A stretch of DNA of 32,320 nucleotides from contig CAMCZW010000018.1 of NCBI GenBank assembly GCA_945888435.1, positions 1 to 32,320 of the forward strand, written 5' to 3'. The stretch comes from a bacterium UBP8_UBA817 (GTDB lineage Bacteria > Margulisbacteria > Marinamargulisbacteria > SXXA01 > SICP01). Under the pieces are notes generated by a model. The model searched no databases. It worked only from the letters and a program-made list of their open reading frames with translations, and was not told the origin of the DNA. The translations under genes were made by a program, and so were the position numbers. This document shows positions 1 through 9,200 of this stretch, in pieces (the stretch's first letter is position 1; every line of letters starts with the position of its first letter).

Positions 1-185
1 GTGCCCGTCTGATAGGCCAAATTAATGAAAATCTTACCATTTTTATGCGCTCCCATCGTCCCATCATCTGCCCTGTAAAACTCAATATCAACACTTCCAT
101 CCACACCACTAATTTTAGCCGCTTTGTTTAATACTTTTTCAAGCTCTGCCTCAGCAAGCTCTGGGTTTTTGGATAATGTCTTAAT
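1..185 (-). CDS. Partial ORF, possible orphan toxin fragment of the CDI-like array
   Basis: The reverse strand stays open from about 185 to the left edge, about 61 codons, and runs off the window. The translation contains ELAEAELEKVLNKAAK and then IEFYRADDGTMG and NGKIFINLAYQTG, which reads like real protein. No ATG lies near its 5' end: an in-frame TAA lies just upstream, and the first possible starts are an ATT at 185-183 overlapping the stop of the upstream gene, or internal GTG codons. An AAGG-type ribosome site lies about 7 nt before the ATT. It follows a candidate immunity gene in an array of CDI modules, so I infer the start of another displaced toxin C-terminal module. Function is not recognised. 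Confidence 0.45.
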   Translation of the reverse strand, partial: MKTLSKNPELAEAELEKVLNKAAKISGVDGSVDIEFYRADDGTMGAHKNGKIFINLAYQTG

Positions 186-537
186 CGCTTAACCTTGTCT
201 CCTTTAAAAATCTTTCATATTTTTTTTGAGACTCTCTACCCTTACCTTTTAACTTCTCTACTTCTGCTTCTTTTTTAAGGACATATCCTTCGATATACAT
301 TAATGAATTATAATAACTCATCCAAAATTCAGAATTTCGAATTATCGTATTTTTATCTTTCAACTCTCTCAGCTGCTTGGGCAAATCTATTTTGATGTTC
401 TTTATTGACTCTTCATATTGCTTCACGTTTAAATCTTCGCTAGGTATCTTTAAATACTCATCATCGATATCAGATGAATATAGCAACGTATTGATACTCA
501 AGATAAAAATTATCAATATTATTTTTCTAACTCTCAT
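181..537 (-). CDS. Small exported protein, candidate immunity protein
   Basis: 118 residues. An N-terminal hydrophobic segment (residues about 4-20, IILIIFILSINTLLYSS) looks like a signal peptide, so the product is probably periplasmic or membrane-linked. The remainder is charged and probably helical, with a Lys/Glu-rich C-terminus. I do not recognise the family. Its ATG (537-535) overlaps the TAA of an 18-codon fossil tail (TAATG), the coupling expected between a toxin C-terminus and its immunity gene. I therefore infer immunity to a lost toxin. An exported immunity protein would suit a toxin acting in the periplasm or at the inner membrane. Confidence 0.6.
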   Translation of the reverse strand: MRVRKIILIIFILSINTLLYSSDIDDEYLKIPSEDLNVKQYEESIKNIKIDLPKQLRELKDKNTIIRNSEFWMSYYNSLMYIEGYVLKKEAEVEKLKGKGRESQKKYERFLKETRLSD

Positions 538-593
538 TATCTTCTCTTTGGTAAATTCATATGGGTATGTCCATCTGCATAGTCATCCTTAAC
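537..593 (-). pseudogene. Fossil C-terminal tail of a lost CdiA-type toxin (tail 1)
   Basis: Between the A-type gene ending at 593 and the 118-residue gene, the reverse strand reads KDDYADGHTHMNLPKRR and then TAA (539-537). The tail has no start of its own and is in a different frame from the gene before it. Its stop overlaps the next ATG as TAATG. An 18-codon protein end without a beginning, coupled to a candidate immunity gene, fits the remnant of a recombined cdiA C-terminal module. The toxin family cannot be told from so little. Confidence 0.5.
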
Positions 594-1165
594 TACGACT
601 TTTTAAGCCCAAGTAAAAACAAACCATGTCTTTCTACATACCCCTTAAACGCATCCTTACCTTTATCACTTTGAAAGACAACACATTCCTCTAAGTCATA
701 CGATCCAAATATCATTAACTCCAAATCAGGAATAAAAAGATGCATAAATTCTTTCTCTCTTAAGCTATCAGTACAAACATCAATAAACTCTTCCTTAGAC
801 TCAAAAGTTTTCCAGATCAGAGGCTCCATTGAATCATCAAAATTATAGGGATCACCAGAGTCATTAGAATATTCTGGATCATGTTTAGAAATATAGATCG
901 AGAAAGAATTAAATAAATCTTGATATAAAGATAAAAATTTAGCTTCTTCCCGATAATAGTCTTGAAGCCTTTCAACTGATCTAATTTCAACTGCAAAACT
1001 TAGAAAACGCTCCCCGAATTCCTCTTGTGATAGGATTTTTTCAAAGATAGATATACCAGCAACATCAGTCTCTTCTTTATCAGTTAGTTCATAGGTATCA
1101 CCCCAAGTTTGCAACTTAAAAAGTTTTTTAAGTCTTAATGAAACCTCATCATTCACATCTTTCAT
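593..1165 (-). CDS. A-type candidate immunity paralogue (copy A1)
   Basis: 190 residues, no signal peptide, acidic. It is closely similar along its whole length to the 189-residue gene at 2091-2660 and more distantly to the B-type genes at 1208-1753 and 2670-3215. All four share a central FLSF.VEIR..ERL..YY.EE..FL.LYQ.LF block (about residues 50-90) and a C-terminal LFIPDLELMI.G block followed by FQSD.GK and GLFL (about residues 143-187). The start is ATG at 1165 with GTAGGTGG upstream. I do not recognise the family. Position behind a CdiA-type gene and repetition in an array suggest cytoplasmic immunity proteins. No toxin pairing can be assigned directly. Confidence 0.7.
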   Translation of the reverse strand: MKDVNDEVSLRLKKLFKLQTWGDTYELTDKEETDVAGISIFEKILSQEEFGERFLSFAVEIRSVERLQDYYREEAKFLSLYQDLFNSFSIYISKHDPEYSNDSGDPYNFDDSMEPLIWKTFESKEEFIDVCTDSLREKEFMHLFIPDLELMIFGSYDLEECVVFQSDKGKDAFKGYVERHGLFLLGLKKS

Positions 1166-1207
1166 ACAACCACCTACTTTAACTCCCTAATCACTCAAAC
1201 TAAATTT

Positions 1208-1753
1208 TCACGCTACACTTCTCTCAATTAAAAAAAGCCCATACTTTTCGATATACGCCTTCAGAATATCCTTACCCTGATCACTTTGAAAGATGACAAA
1301 ATTTTGCAATGCCGAGGTTCCAAATATCATTAATTCCAAATCAGGGATAAAAAGATGCATTAACCTCTTTTCTCTTAAACTATCCTTGCAAACATCAATA
1401 AACTCTTCCCTAGACTCAAAAGAGTCCCAAGTAATAGGTTCAACAGAAGCATCCAGCTTATAAGCTGGATAAAGGGCAATATATACAGAAAAGGCATCAA
1501 ATAAACCTTGGTATAAAGCCAAGAACTTAACTTCTTCTTGATAGTACTCCTGGAGTCTTTCGATAGTTCTTATTTCAACTGGAAAACTTAGAAAGTGATC
1601 ACTCGCTACCCTTTCTGGAAAATCAATTTTAAACCTAGATATTAAAGCCCTATTTCTTTCATTACTTCTTTTTAATTCATCAACCTCGTCCAAGGTACTC
1701 AATTTAAAAATTTTCTTTAATTTAGAACTTAATTTTTTATTAACTTCTTCCAT
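1208..1753 (-). CDS. B-type candidate immunity paralogue (copy B1)
   Basis: 181 residues from the preferred start at 1753 (MEEVNKK). A longer open frame reaches 1798, but those 15 extra codons overlap the end of the upstream gene and have no counterpart in the paralogue at 2670-3215 (MKEVNRK, also 181 residues). GGGAGGGTAGG lies upstream of the preferred ATG. It shares the FLSFPVEIR, LYQ.LFD.FS.Y, FES.EEFIDVC, LFIPDLELMIFG and VIFQSD.GKD blocks with the other three paralogues. Unrecognised family, inferred immunity function from context. It lies between the 83-residue gene (1780-2031) and A1. Confidence 0.7.
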   Translation of the reverse strand: MEEVNKKLSSKLKKIFKLSTLDEVDELKRSNERNRALISRFKIDFPERVASDHFLSFPVEIRTIERLQEYYQEEVKFLALYQGLFDAFSVYIALYPAYKLDASVEPITWDSFESREEFIDVCKDSLREKRLMHLFIPDLELMIFGTSALQNFVIFQSDQGKDILKAYIEKYGLFLIERSVA

Positions 1754-1779
1754 ATAATTATTTTGGCCTACCCTCCCTA

Positions 1780-2031
1780 CTAGGGTTTTAAATAACAATC
1801 TAGATGATAATCATACTTATCCAGATCAAATTTGATATCCAAAATCCTCTCTAACCTATCTTTATTTTCATTAGCAATACGATATACAAAAAGCATATCC
1901 TCATCGTCTCCATAGTCAAAAATTTCCTTTAATTGACCTAGAGTAATATTTTTATCAATAATTATTTCATCAATCAGCCTATCGCTAGATTTCTCATAAA
2001 TAACAATTAATCTTTCTAAATTTTCTATCAT
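1780..2031 (-). CDS. Small candidate immunity protein, DUF7683-like
   Basis: 83 residues, acidic, cytosolic. The pattern of an opening strand (LIVIYEKSSDRLIDEI), a middle LGQLKEIF helix and a C-terminal FDLDKYDYHLDCY motif resembles small proteins I know as DUF7683, common beside polymorphic toxins. This is from memory, not a search. Its ATG (2031-2029) overlaps the TAA of a 19-codon fossil toxin tail as TAATG. I infer it is the cognate immunity gene of that lost toxin. It is unrelated in sequence to the A- and B-type genes around it. Confidence 0.65.
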   Translation of the reverse strand: MIENLERLIVIYEKSSDRLIDEIIIDKNITLGQLKEIFDYGDDEDMLFVYRIANENKDRLERILDIKFDLDKYDYHLDCYLKP

Positions 2032-2090
2032 TATTTCTCTACTCGATTTGCTGGCTTTGTTTGCCTTCCTGTTTTAGGACCAAACTCACC
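2031..2090 (-). pseudogene. Fossil C-terminal tail of a lost CdiA-type toxin (tail 2)
   Basis: Directly after the TAA of the A2 gene, in the same frame, the reverse strand reads GEFGPKTGRQTKPANRVEK and then TAA (2033-2031), overlapping the ATG of the DUF7683-like gene. A tail of the form GPKTG.QT.PA.R has the look of a secreted polymorphic toxin C-terminus. There is no start codon of its own. A short readthrough extension of A2 is the alternative. The parallel with tail 1, which is out of frame with A1, favours a toxin remnant. Confidence 0.55.
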
Positions 2091-2660
2091 TTAACTACAA
2101 CTTTTAAGCCCAAGCAAAAACAAGCCATGCTTTTCTACATACCCCTTAAAAACATGCTTACCTTTATCACTTTGAAAAACAACACATTCCTCTAAGTCAT
2201 AAGATCCCAATATCATTAACTCTAAGTCAGGAATAAATAAATGCATAAACCGCTTCTCTCTTAAACTATCGGTACAAATATCTAGAAATTCTTCTGTAGA
2301 CTCAAAAATTTTCCACCTCAGAGGCTCCATTGAAGTATCATAGGGATTATCAGATTCACTAGAGTATTCTGGATCATGAGCGGTACTATAGATCGGAAAA
2401 GAATCAAATAAATCTTGATACAAAGACAAAAATTTAGCTTCTTCCCGATAATACTCTTGGAGCCTTTCAACTGATCTAATTTCAACTGGAAAACTTAGAA
2501 AACGTTCCCCAAACTCCTCTTGCGATAGGATTTTTTCAAAGATAGAAATACCCGCAACATCAGCCTCATCTTTATCAGTCAGGTCATCAAGCTCGCCCCA
2601 AGTTTTCAACTTAAAAATTTCTTGAAGCCTCAATGAGACCTCACTGTTAACTTCTTTCAT
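2091..2660 (-). CDS. A-type candidate immunity paralogue (copy A2)
   Basis: 189 residues, near-duplicate of the gene at 593-1165: the N-terminus MKEVNSEVSLRL versus MKDVNDEVSLRL, then DVAGISIFEKILSQEEFGER in both. The two differ most in the variable middle (about residues 95-115, YS.A/KHDPEYS region). The same LFIPDLELMI, EECVVFQSDKGK and GLFLLGLK blocks close the protein. GAGGTGG lies before the ATG. It is 9 nt after B2 and is followed by fossil tail 2. Unrecognised family. Immunity is an inference from the array. Confidence 0.7.
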   Translation of the reverse strand: MKEVNSEVSLRLQEIFKLKTWGELDDLTDKDEADVAGISIFEKILSQEEFGERFLSFPVEIRSVERLQEYYREEAKFLSLYQDLFDSFPIYSTAHDPEYSSESDNPYDTSMEPLRWKIFESTEEFLDICTDSLREKRFMHLFIPDLELMILGSYDLEECVVFQSDKGKHVFKGYVEKHGLFLLGLKSCS

Positions 2661-2669
2661 ATAACCACC

Positions 2670-3215
2670 TCAGCTACCACAACCCGCAACTAAAAAAAGA
2701 CCTTGCTTTTCTACACATTCTTTCAAAATGTCCTTACCCCGATCACTTTGAAAAATTACAATATTCTGCAATCCAGGCGCTCCAAATATCATTAATTCCA
2801 AGTCAGGGATAAAAAGATATATCCACTCCTTCTCTCTTAAGTTATCTGTGCAAATATCAATAAATTCTTCCTTGGATTCAAAAAAATTCCAAATAATAGG
2901 CTGAATAGAATCATCAAATTTATCAAATGGCCTATATGCAAGATATATCGAAAAGGAATCAAATAAATCTTGATATAAAGCCAAAAATTTAGCCTCTTCT
3001 TGATAATATTCCCGAAGTCTTTCAACCGCTCTTATTTCAATTGGAAAGCTTAGAAAAGAAGCAACCCCTTCTTTTTTAAAAAATTCTTTTTTAAATCTAG
3101 ATATATAAGCAACATCTACCCCACTACGCCTTTTTAACTCGTCAAGCTCTTCTAAGGTACGCAATTTAAAAAGCGTCTTTAATTTAGCAGTCATTTTTCT
3201 ATTAACTTCTTTCAT
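2670..3215 (-). CDS. B-type candidate immunity paralogue (copy B2), next to the CdiA-type gene
   Basis: 181 residues, paralogue of 1208-1753. Its ATG (3215-3213) lies 1 nt after the TAA of the large exoprotein gene (TAATATG), the standard cdiA-cdiI arrangement. It is therefore the best candidate for immunity to the toxin domain carried now by the exoprotein. It shares FLSFPIEIR.VERL, YYQEEAKFLALYQDLFDSFS, LFIPDLELMIFG and VIFQSDRGKD with its paralogues. No signal peptide. Fold and family unrecognised. Confidence 0.72.
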   Translation of the reverse strand: MKEVNRKMTAKLKTLFKLRTLEELDELKRRSGVDVAYISRFKKEFFKKEGVASFLSFPIEIRAVERLREYYQEEAKFLALYQDLFDSFSIYLAYRPFDKFDDSIQPIIWNFFESKEEFIDICTDNLREKEWIYLFIPDLELMIFGAPGLQNIVIFQSDRGKDILKECVEKQGLFLVAGCGS

Positions 3216-3216
3216 A

Positions 3217-6200
3217 TTACTCCCTTAGCACTTTCCCAGTTTTAAGATCTATAGTAGCCACACGCTTTCTATCACGATTCTTTAATTTAGCCGTATTATC
3301 CCCATGAGACTGCCCCTTATTCTTATCAATATATTCTTTGGTTTTAGGATTCTCCCCAAGCTTATGCTTATCTTTCTTGGTAAATTTATCTAAATCAACA
3401 ACATCCCCAGGCTTATATGTTTTAGAAAAATAAGCCCCATCATAAGCATCCGTAGCCGTCTCAGTAAATAAATATCCACCAATCATAATCGCAGTAGAAT
3501 CTATTAACGCCTGCCCTAAAAGATATCCGCCAATAACTAGAGGGACCGCAGATACAAATTGATCTGGATGTAATTTCATCGCAACTGAAAGATTACTGCG
3601 AAGCTGATCTACTTTAGGATCATAAGGATTACCTCTAATCACCGCATCCCGATACGCCCGATTGTCAGCTTCCCACTTCCGTCCAGTTACCCCATCCCAG
3701 ACCTTCTCATACCTAATCTTGCCTTCAGCATAAACATTATTTTTAGCTTTCTCTAAATTTTCAGGCAATAGTGTCAGCGGCTTAAAATAAGCACCAGGAT
3801 TCGTAATCGCCTCATTATCTATCGTAAGGTCGATACTAAGGCCTCCCGTCTTTTGATTCTTTGTCATCACTTGGCTCAATTTAATGTCCCGATTAAGTTT
3901 AGAAATGTCACTCTGAGTTACTATAGTACCATTACCAATCGTCGCGTTAGTGTCCTGCTTTTGGTTAACTCCGCTATTGGAGAGTTGGATACTCGTAGAT
4001 CCGCGGCTTGGGTCTGCACCGGCTGTACCCGCCTTTGCATCATAACTTCCATTTACATTCATCCCCAATCCGATATTGTAACTATACTCTTTATAGCTAT
4101 CTTTAAGTGTACTAAATAATATCTGATCAGCAACTATTGTGAGATTACCCTTATCTACACCATCTTTAGTCGCATTCGCAATTAATGCCCCATCGTTTTG
4201 GAGGGTTTTTGCACGGATATCAACAGAATCAGTCCCAATAATCGTTGTCTGACCATTGACCCACTTACCTTGCTTTTCAGCTTCACTCACTCTAAAGCCC
4301 ATGGTATTACCTAAAGATAATCCTTCTCCATTTTGCTTATAGCTAACCGTGTCCTGTAATGATTTAACCGTGATTTTGCCTTTTAATGCCGACATCTCGA
4401 TATTTTTGCCAAGAACGCTTACACCCTCCAAGCTTAAATTGCCGCCATCCGCTGTCATAATCACAGATCCGTTTTCTGCACTAATATTGCTCATCAAATT
4501 AACAGCCTGAGCATTAGTAACTTTGTTTTTGTCATAGCTTAAAGTAGGTAATTGGACAGCCACTTGAGAAACCGAACTTGACGCCATTGTGACTGCAACC
4601 GAATATTTGTTTTGAGAATTAGACTCACTCATAGACCCCTTACCCGCAGTCACTGAAATATCTTTTCCGCTTAATGAAAGATTTCCATTTTTAGAATTAA
4701 GTGAACTCCCATTAATTTCCAGCTGGTTTTTAGCCGATAAACTTAAGTTACCGCCACTCGATAAACTACTCCCCTTACCAGTGACGCTATTACTCTCTGA
4801 TTTAGATTCATCATAAGAGGTAGTCCCTGTAAGCGATCCATAAAATCCAAAGAATTGGGCAGAATCCGCAGAACTTCCTACAGACTGCACCGCTTTAGCC
4901 ACTTGGGCCGCCGCGAGTGTCGCCTGTAATACTTTAGCCGTTGTATTGATGTCCTCATTACGTTTAGCATCTTCACTTGAATTAGGGTCCGACTTACCGC
5001 TTGTCTGAGGTTTAGAAGCATTATTGACAGCCCCCGCCGCATCTTTAGCCTGATACGCAGTTTCAACCCATGCATTACCAATCTTCATACTTACTGTCTG
5101 CTTAAACTCTGCGCTTCGGTTCATCACCTGACTTACCTCTTCTGTAGTCAGCACCTTAATATTTTGACCAAACAAATTCATATTGCCGCCCGAAGACAAA
5201 GTGGATCCAAGAACAAGCGTATCCTCGCCCGATAAAATATTAAGATCCCCACCTGCAAGCACTAATGCGCCTAACTGACTTAATACCAACGATTCACTCT
5301 CAGTCTCTTTTCCTGAAAATGAGAGATCAGAGCTGATGCTAGACCGGTCAGATGTATTTTTAAATCCAGTAAGCTGAGCACTTTTTTCAAATAAATACTT
5401 ATAACTAGTCTCAGCAGCAGAAGCGACAGTGACCTTACCGTTAGCCTGCATATTAATATTACCTTTCGATAAAATATCCGATCCAGAAACAAGGATATCC
5501 GAACCACTCTTAAGGATAATATCGCCCTCTGCCTCTAAACTTGATTTTTTCTGAGTCATCTCCATCGTCACTTCTTTGCTTTCTTTATAACTCACAATTT
5601 GGTTACTCTGAGATTTAGATACCGTTTTCTTTGATTCTTCTGCCGATGTAATCCCAAGACTACCCTTGGCATCCACCATCAACTCTTCTCCAGCCTTAAG
5701 CGAACTACCGTTAATCAGCGTATTCCCTTCAGAAACAATCGAAAGATTACCTGCCATCGTTACATTAGATGCAACCTGCGTACTATCATTAACCGAAACA
5801 CTCGACTTAGAGTTAGTAATCCCTGTATTACTTTTTTTAGTTACTGAGGAATAAGTGTCCTCTGCAGAAAGAATATTGACATCTTTTTTAGCGTATAAAA
5901 GACCATCGCCATCAACATCGATCTTACTGCCCACAATATTTAAATTACCATTTGCGATTACAGCGGATTCATCTCCCAAATTAAGCTGAGATGCGACATT
6001 TTCCTTTTTTTGGACAGTCGTAGTCTTCTTTTTCTTTTGAAATAATTCCCGCTTTGTCTTGCTAGTACTAACCTCAGAACTATTTACAGCAGCAATCACA
6101 TTAATATCACCGCCGGCCTCAATGTGAGTTTGACCTGAAGCATCAAGAGTACTTCCTTCAAGGGTAATATCCTGTTTTGCGCTGATCTGGTTATAATCAC

Positions 6201-9200
6201 CATTTAAAGTAAGCTTTGAACTTTGGTTAGTAATGGTTGTACTTACCTTTTTATTTTGACCATTATTTGTCCGGTAGTCAGTGAACTTCATCTCTTCAGC
6301 AGAAAACAACCCAATATCTGCACCAGATGCCAATACCGCATTACCTTCTATCTTTAATTCACTGCCCTCCAACACCAAATCACGCTTGGTGCTAATCCAA
6401 GCATCCTCGGCTATCGTTAATATAGAGCCAATTGCATCTGTAGTTTCGTCACTAAAATCATTTCTTGATCCCTTCTGATCTTTATTTTGGGAATCCCAGG
6501 ACATCCCAGATTCTAAAAAAAAGTCTCTTCCTGTTTCGATCCAAGCCTTCCCCTTAAAATCAGCTTTGCTCCCCAATAATTTAAAATCCTGCCCCGTTGT
6601 AATAAAGACGTCGTCTCCAAATTCAGCAGTGGCACCATATACATCTGTCCCACTCTTTCTAACCCTAAAGTCACTGTTTTCAGAATAAACGCTTCTATCA
6701 CTCAACTTTGCATCTATCCTAAAATCGCGCTTTGCATCTACAAATGTAGACCCCTCAATCTTAAGGTCAGCACCCCTTACAATAAGATCCTGCCCGACAT
6801 TAAAGTCAGCCATATCCTTAACGGTAACCGTACCTCCTTCATGGATAAAATCAAGGCCAGCAGTCACAAATAACGCACCGCCTGTATTCAAAGTGTTTTG
6901 GTTAACAACACTACCCTTCGCATCCAAAATAAAATCATTATTAACAGTGAGTATCGCAGTATTGCGAATATCCGTATCCGATTTAAGTTCAAGACGGCTA
7001 TTGGTTATAAAATCAGTAGAATTAATAATTTTTTTAGCCAAAATCTCAACCTGATTTTCAGCCGTCATCTTACCGCCAAGTTCATAATCTCCACCCGACG
7101 TAAGACGGATAGTGCCGCCAGCTAGCTCACCTAACTTGGTATCCAGTGTTATCCCATTTAAAATCAAATGATCAATCGCCTTAAACTGTCCGCTATTCAC
7201 AAGGGTCTGTGATTGACTAAGCACATCACTAAGACCACTAATGACCGCATTTTTACCCGTATTTTCAACACGAGTCGCAGTCAAAAGCAACGACTCCCCA
7301 GTAGATCCCAACTGAGACTTTGATTGATTTGCCCAATTTTTAATAAGCTCTGCTTGTAACACAATCCCATTACCCGTCATGTCACTATCTGTATTCAAAA
7401 TTTCTTTTTGGGCAAGTACAACCAATTGCCCATTTGATAATACCGTCCCCGACTTTTGATTTTTAACCGAGCCTAAATCGCTCCCCAAATACACACTCTT
7501 ATTACCAACAATCATGCCACCATCATTCACTAAGTCCTGGCCGCCAAAGACACTAAGTGTCGATAAACTAGTCAAAATCCCCTGATTAGTGACTACACCA
7601 GTTCCATTAAGACTAAGACGTTCAACAGCCGCAATCTGACCGCTATTTTTAAGTCCGCCACTCCCCGATCTAATATTGACATCCGATTGATCACTCGCAA
7701 TTTGACCTTTATTTTCAAAAATAGTCCCAATGACCTGAACCGTCCCATCAGACCGAACAATACCGTTAATATCGTTTAAAATACCATCTGTAACCTGAAT
7801 ACTTAACTGATCAACCCCATCAATTTGACCGCTATTGACCAGACTTTTACCCTCTAAAACCAGATTTCCTAAACCGCCTACCCACCCAGCATTAACCATA
7901 TCTTGACCCTGAACCACCAAGTGCCCCATCGAATCAATCATGCTGCTTTGATCGTTATCAAGTTTACCAGTCACACGGACAACCCCATTATCCACCGCCA
8001 AAATCGCGCTCCCCTCAAAGTTTTTAAGACTGGTCGCCTGCAAGGCTACAGAAACCCCATCAATCACACTATTTTTTTGAACCACATCTCCATTCGCCAA
8101 AATCACCACATCCTGTCCAGAAAACAGGGAGCTATCCTTACTATTTAAATGTTTAGATTGGATTAAAATATCGCCATTATAGGTTTCAAGATAGGTATTA
8201 TCCTGAGTAAATGTTTCTTGAGTTTTAACCGAAATAGTATCGGCCATCATGTCCGAAGAAAGCGCCTGAATTGACCCTTTACTCTGCACGCTCATTTTAT
8301 TATCCGCAACCAAAGTCGCATTTTGAATCACGGTCCCTTTTGCAGAAACAAGAGCAATCTCCTTACTTTGGACATAAGTAGATAACGCAGCACCCGTTTT
8401 AGGAGTCACATTACCAATAGTAAGCAAGCCATCTTCAGAAACTGCCATCACCGTATCCTGGGCAACAACATCCCCTTTCATTTCAATATCTTTTTTAGCC
8501 ATCAGTGCAATATTTGCCCCGGCAGCACTCATCCCTTGCCCTTGATAAATACTTCCAGCAGCGGACCTAACCCCAAGATTACCCGCAGCAACCGCTTGCT
8601 TATACGACACATTCCCATCAGAGCTAATCATGATGTCATCAAGTAACGCCGTCATCATCCCTTGGGTATTTACCCCAACACCTTTTTCAGTCGATACAAT
8701 ACTAATTCTGCCCGCAAGCATCGCCCCTAACTCACTTCCATCAATCGACAAAGCGGGCGCCTTTTGAGACGTAGAACTCGTTATCGCAGTCACTTCACCA
8801 GTCAAATAATTCACCTGATTTCGACCACCCACCACATTCAGAAGTCCGCCCGAAGAAAGACTCCCCTGAATCACTAATGCCCGAGAGAGAATATCCACAT
8901 ACTGGCTCCCAGATCCACTTAATCCCTTGCCTAAAACTTCAATCTTGCCGTCATTGATATCGATAGTCCCAATAGACCCACCGACCATCTTAACCACCCC
9001 AGTCGTCAGGGTGACGCGTGGTGCATTAATAAACCCAGCCCCATTCACCTGGATTCCCCAAGGATTCGCCAAAATAAAATCAGCTGACTTACCCACAACC
9101 TCAGTTGTCCCTTTCAATTGGCTGGTATTGGCTTTAGTGACTTCAAACAAAACGATATCCGCGGATTTACCAGCAAAATTTCGGTTAGCCGCAACCTGCT

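Noticed and set aside
1753..1798. Extended N-terminus MLFKTLVGRVGQNNY of the B1 gene
   Set aside because: Absent from the paralogue and overlaps the preceding gene; the ATG at 1753 matches the family start.
4400..8900. CRISPR array or tandem DNA repeat in the exoprotein gene
   Set aside because: The periodicity is at the protein level (beta-helix repeats) with degenerate DNA; no identical direct repeats with spacers.
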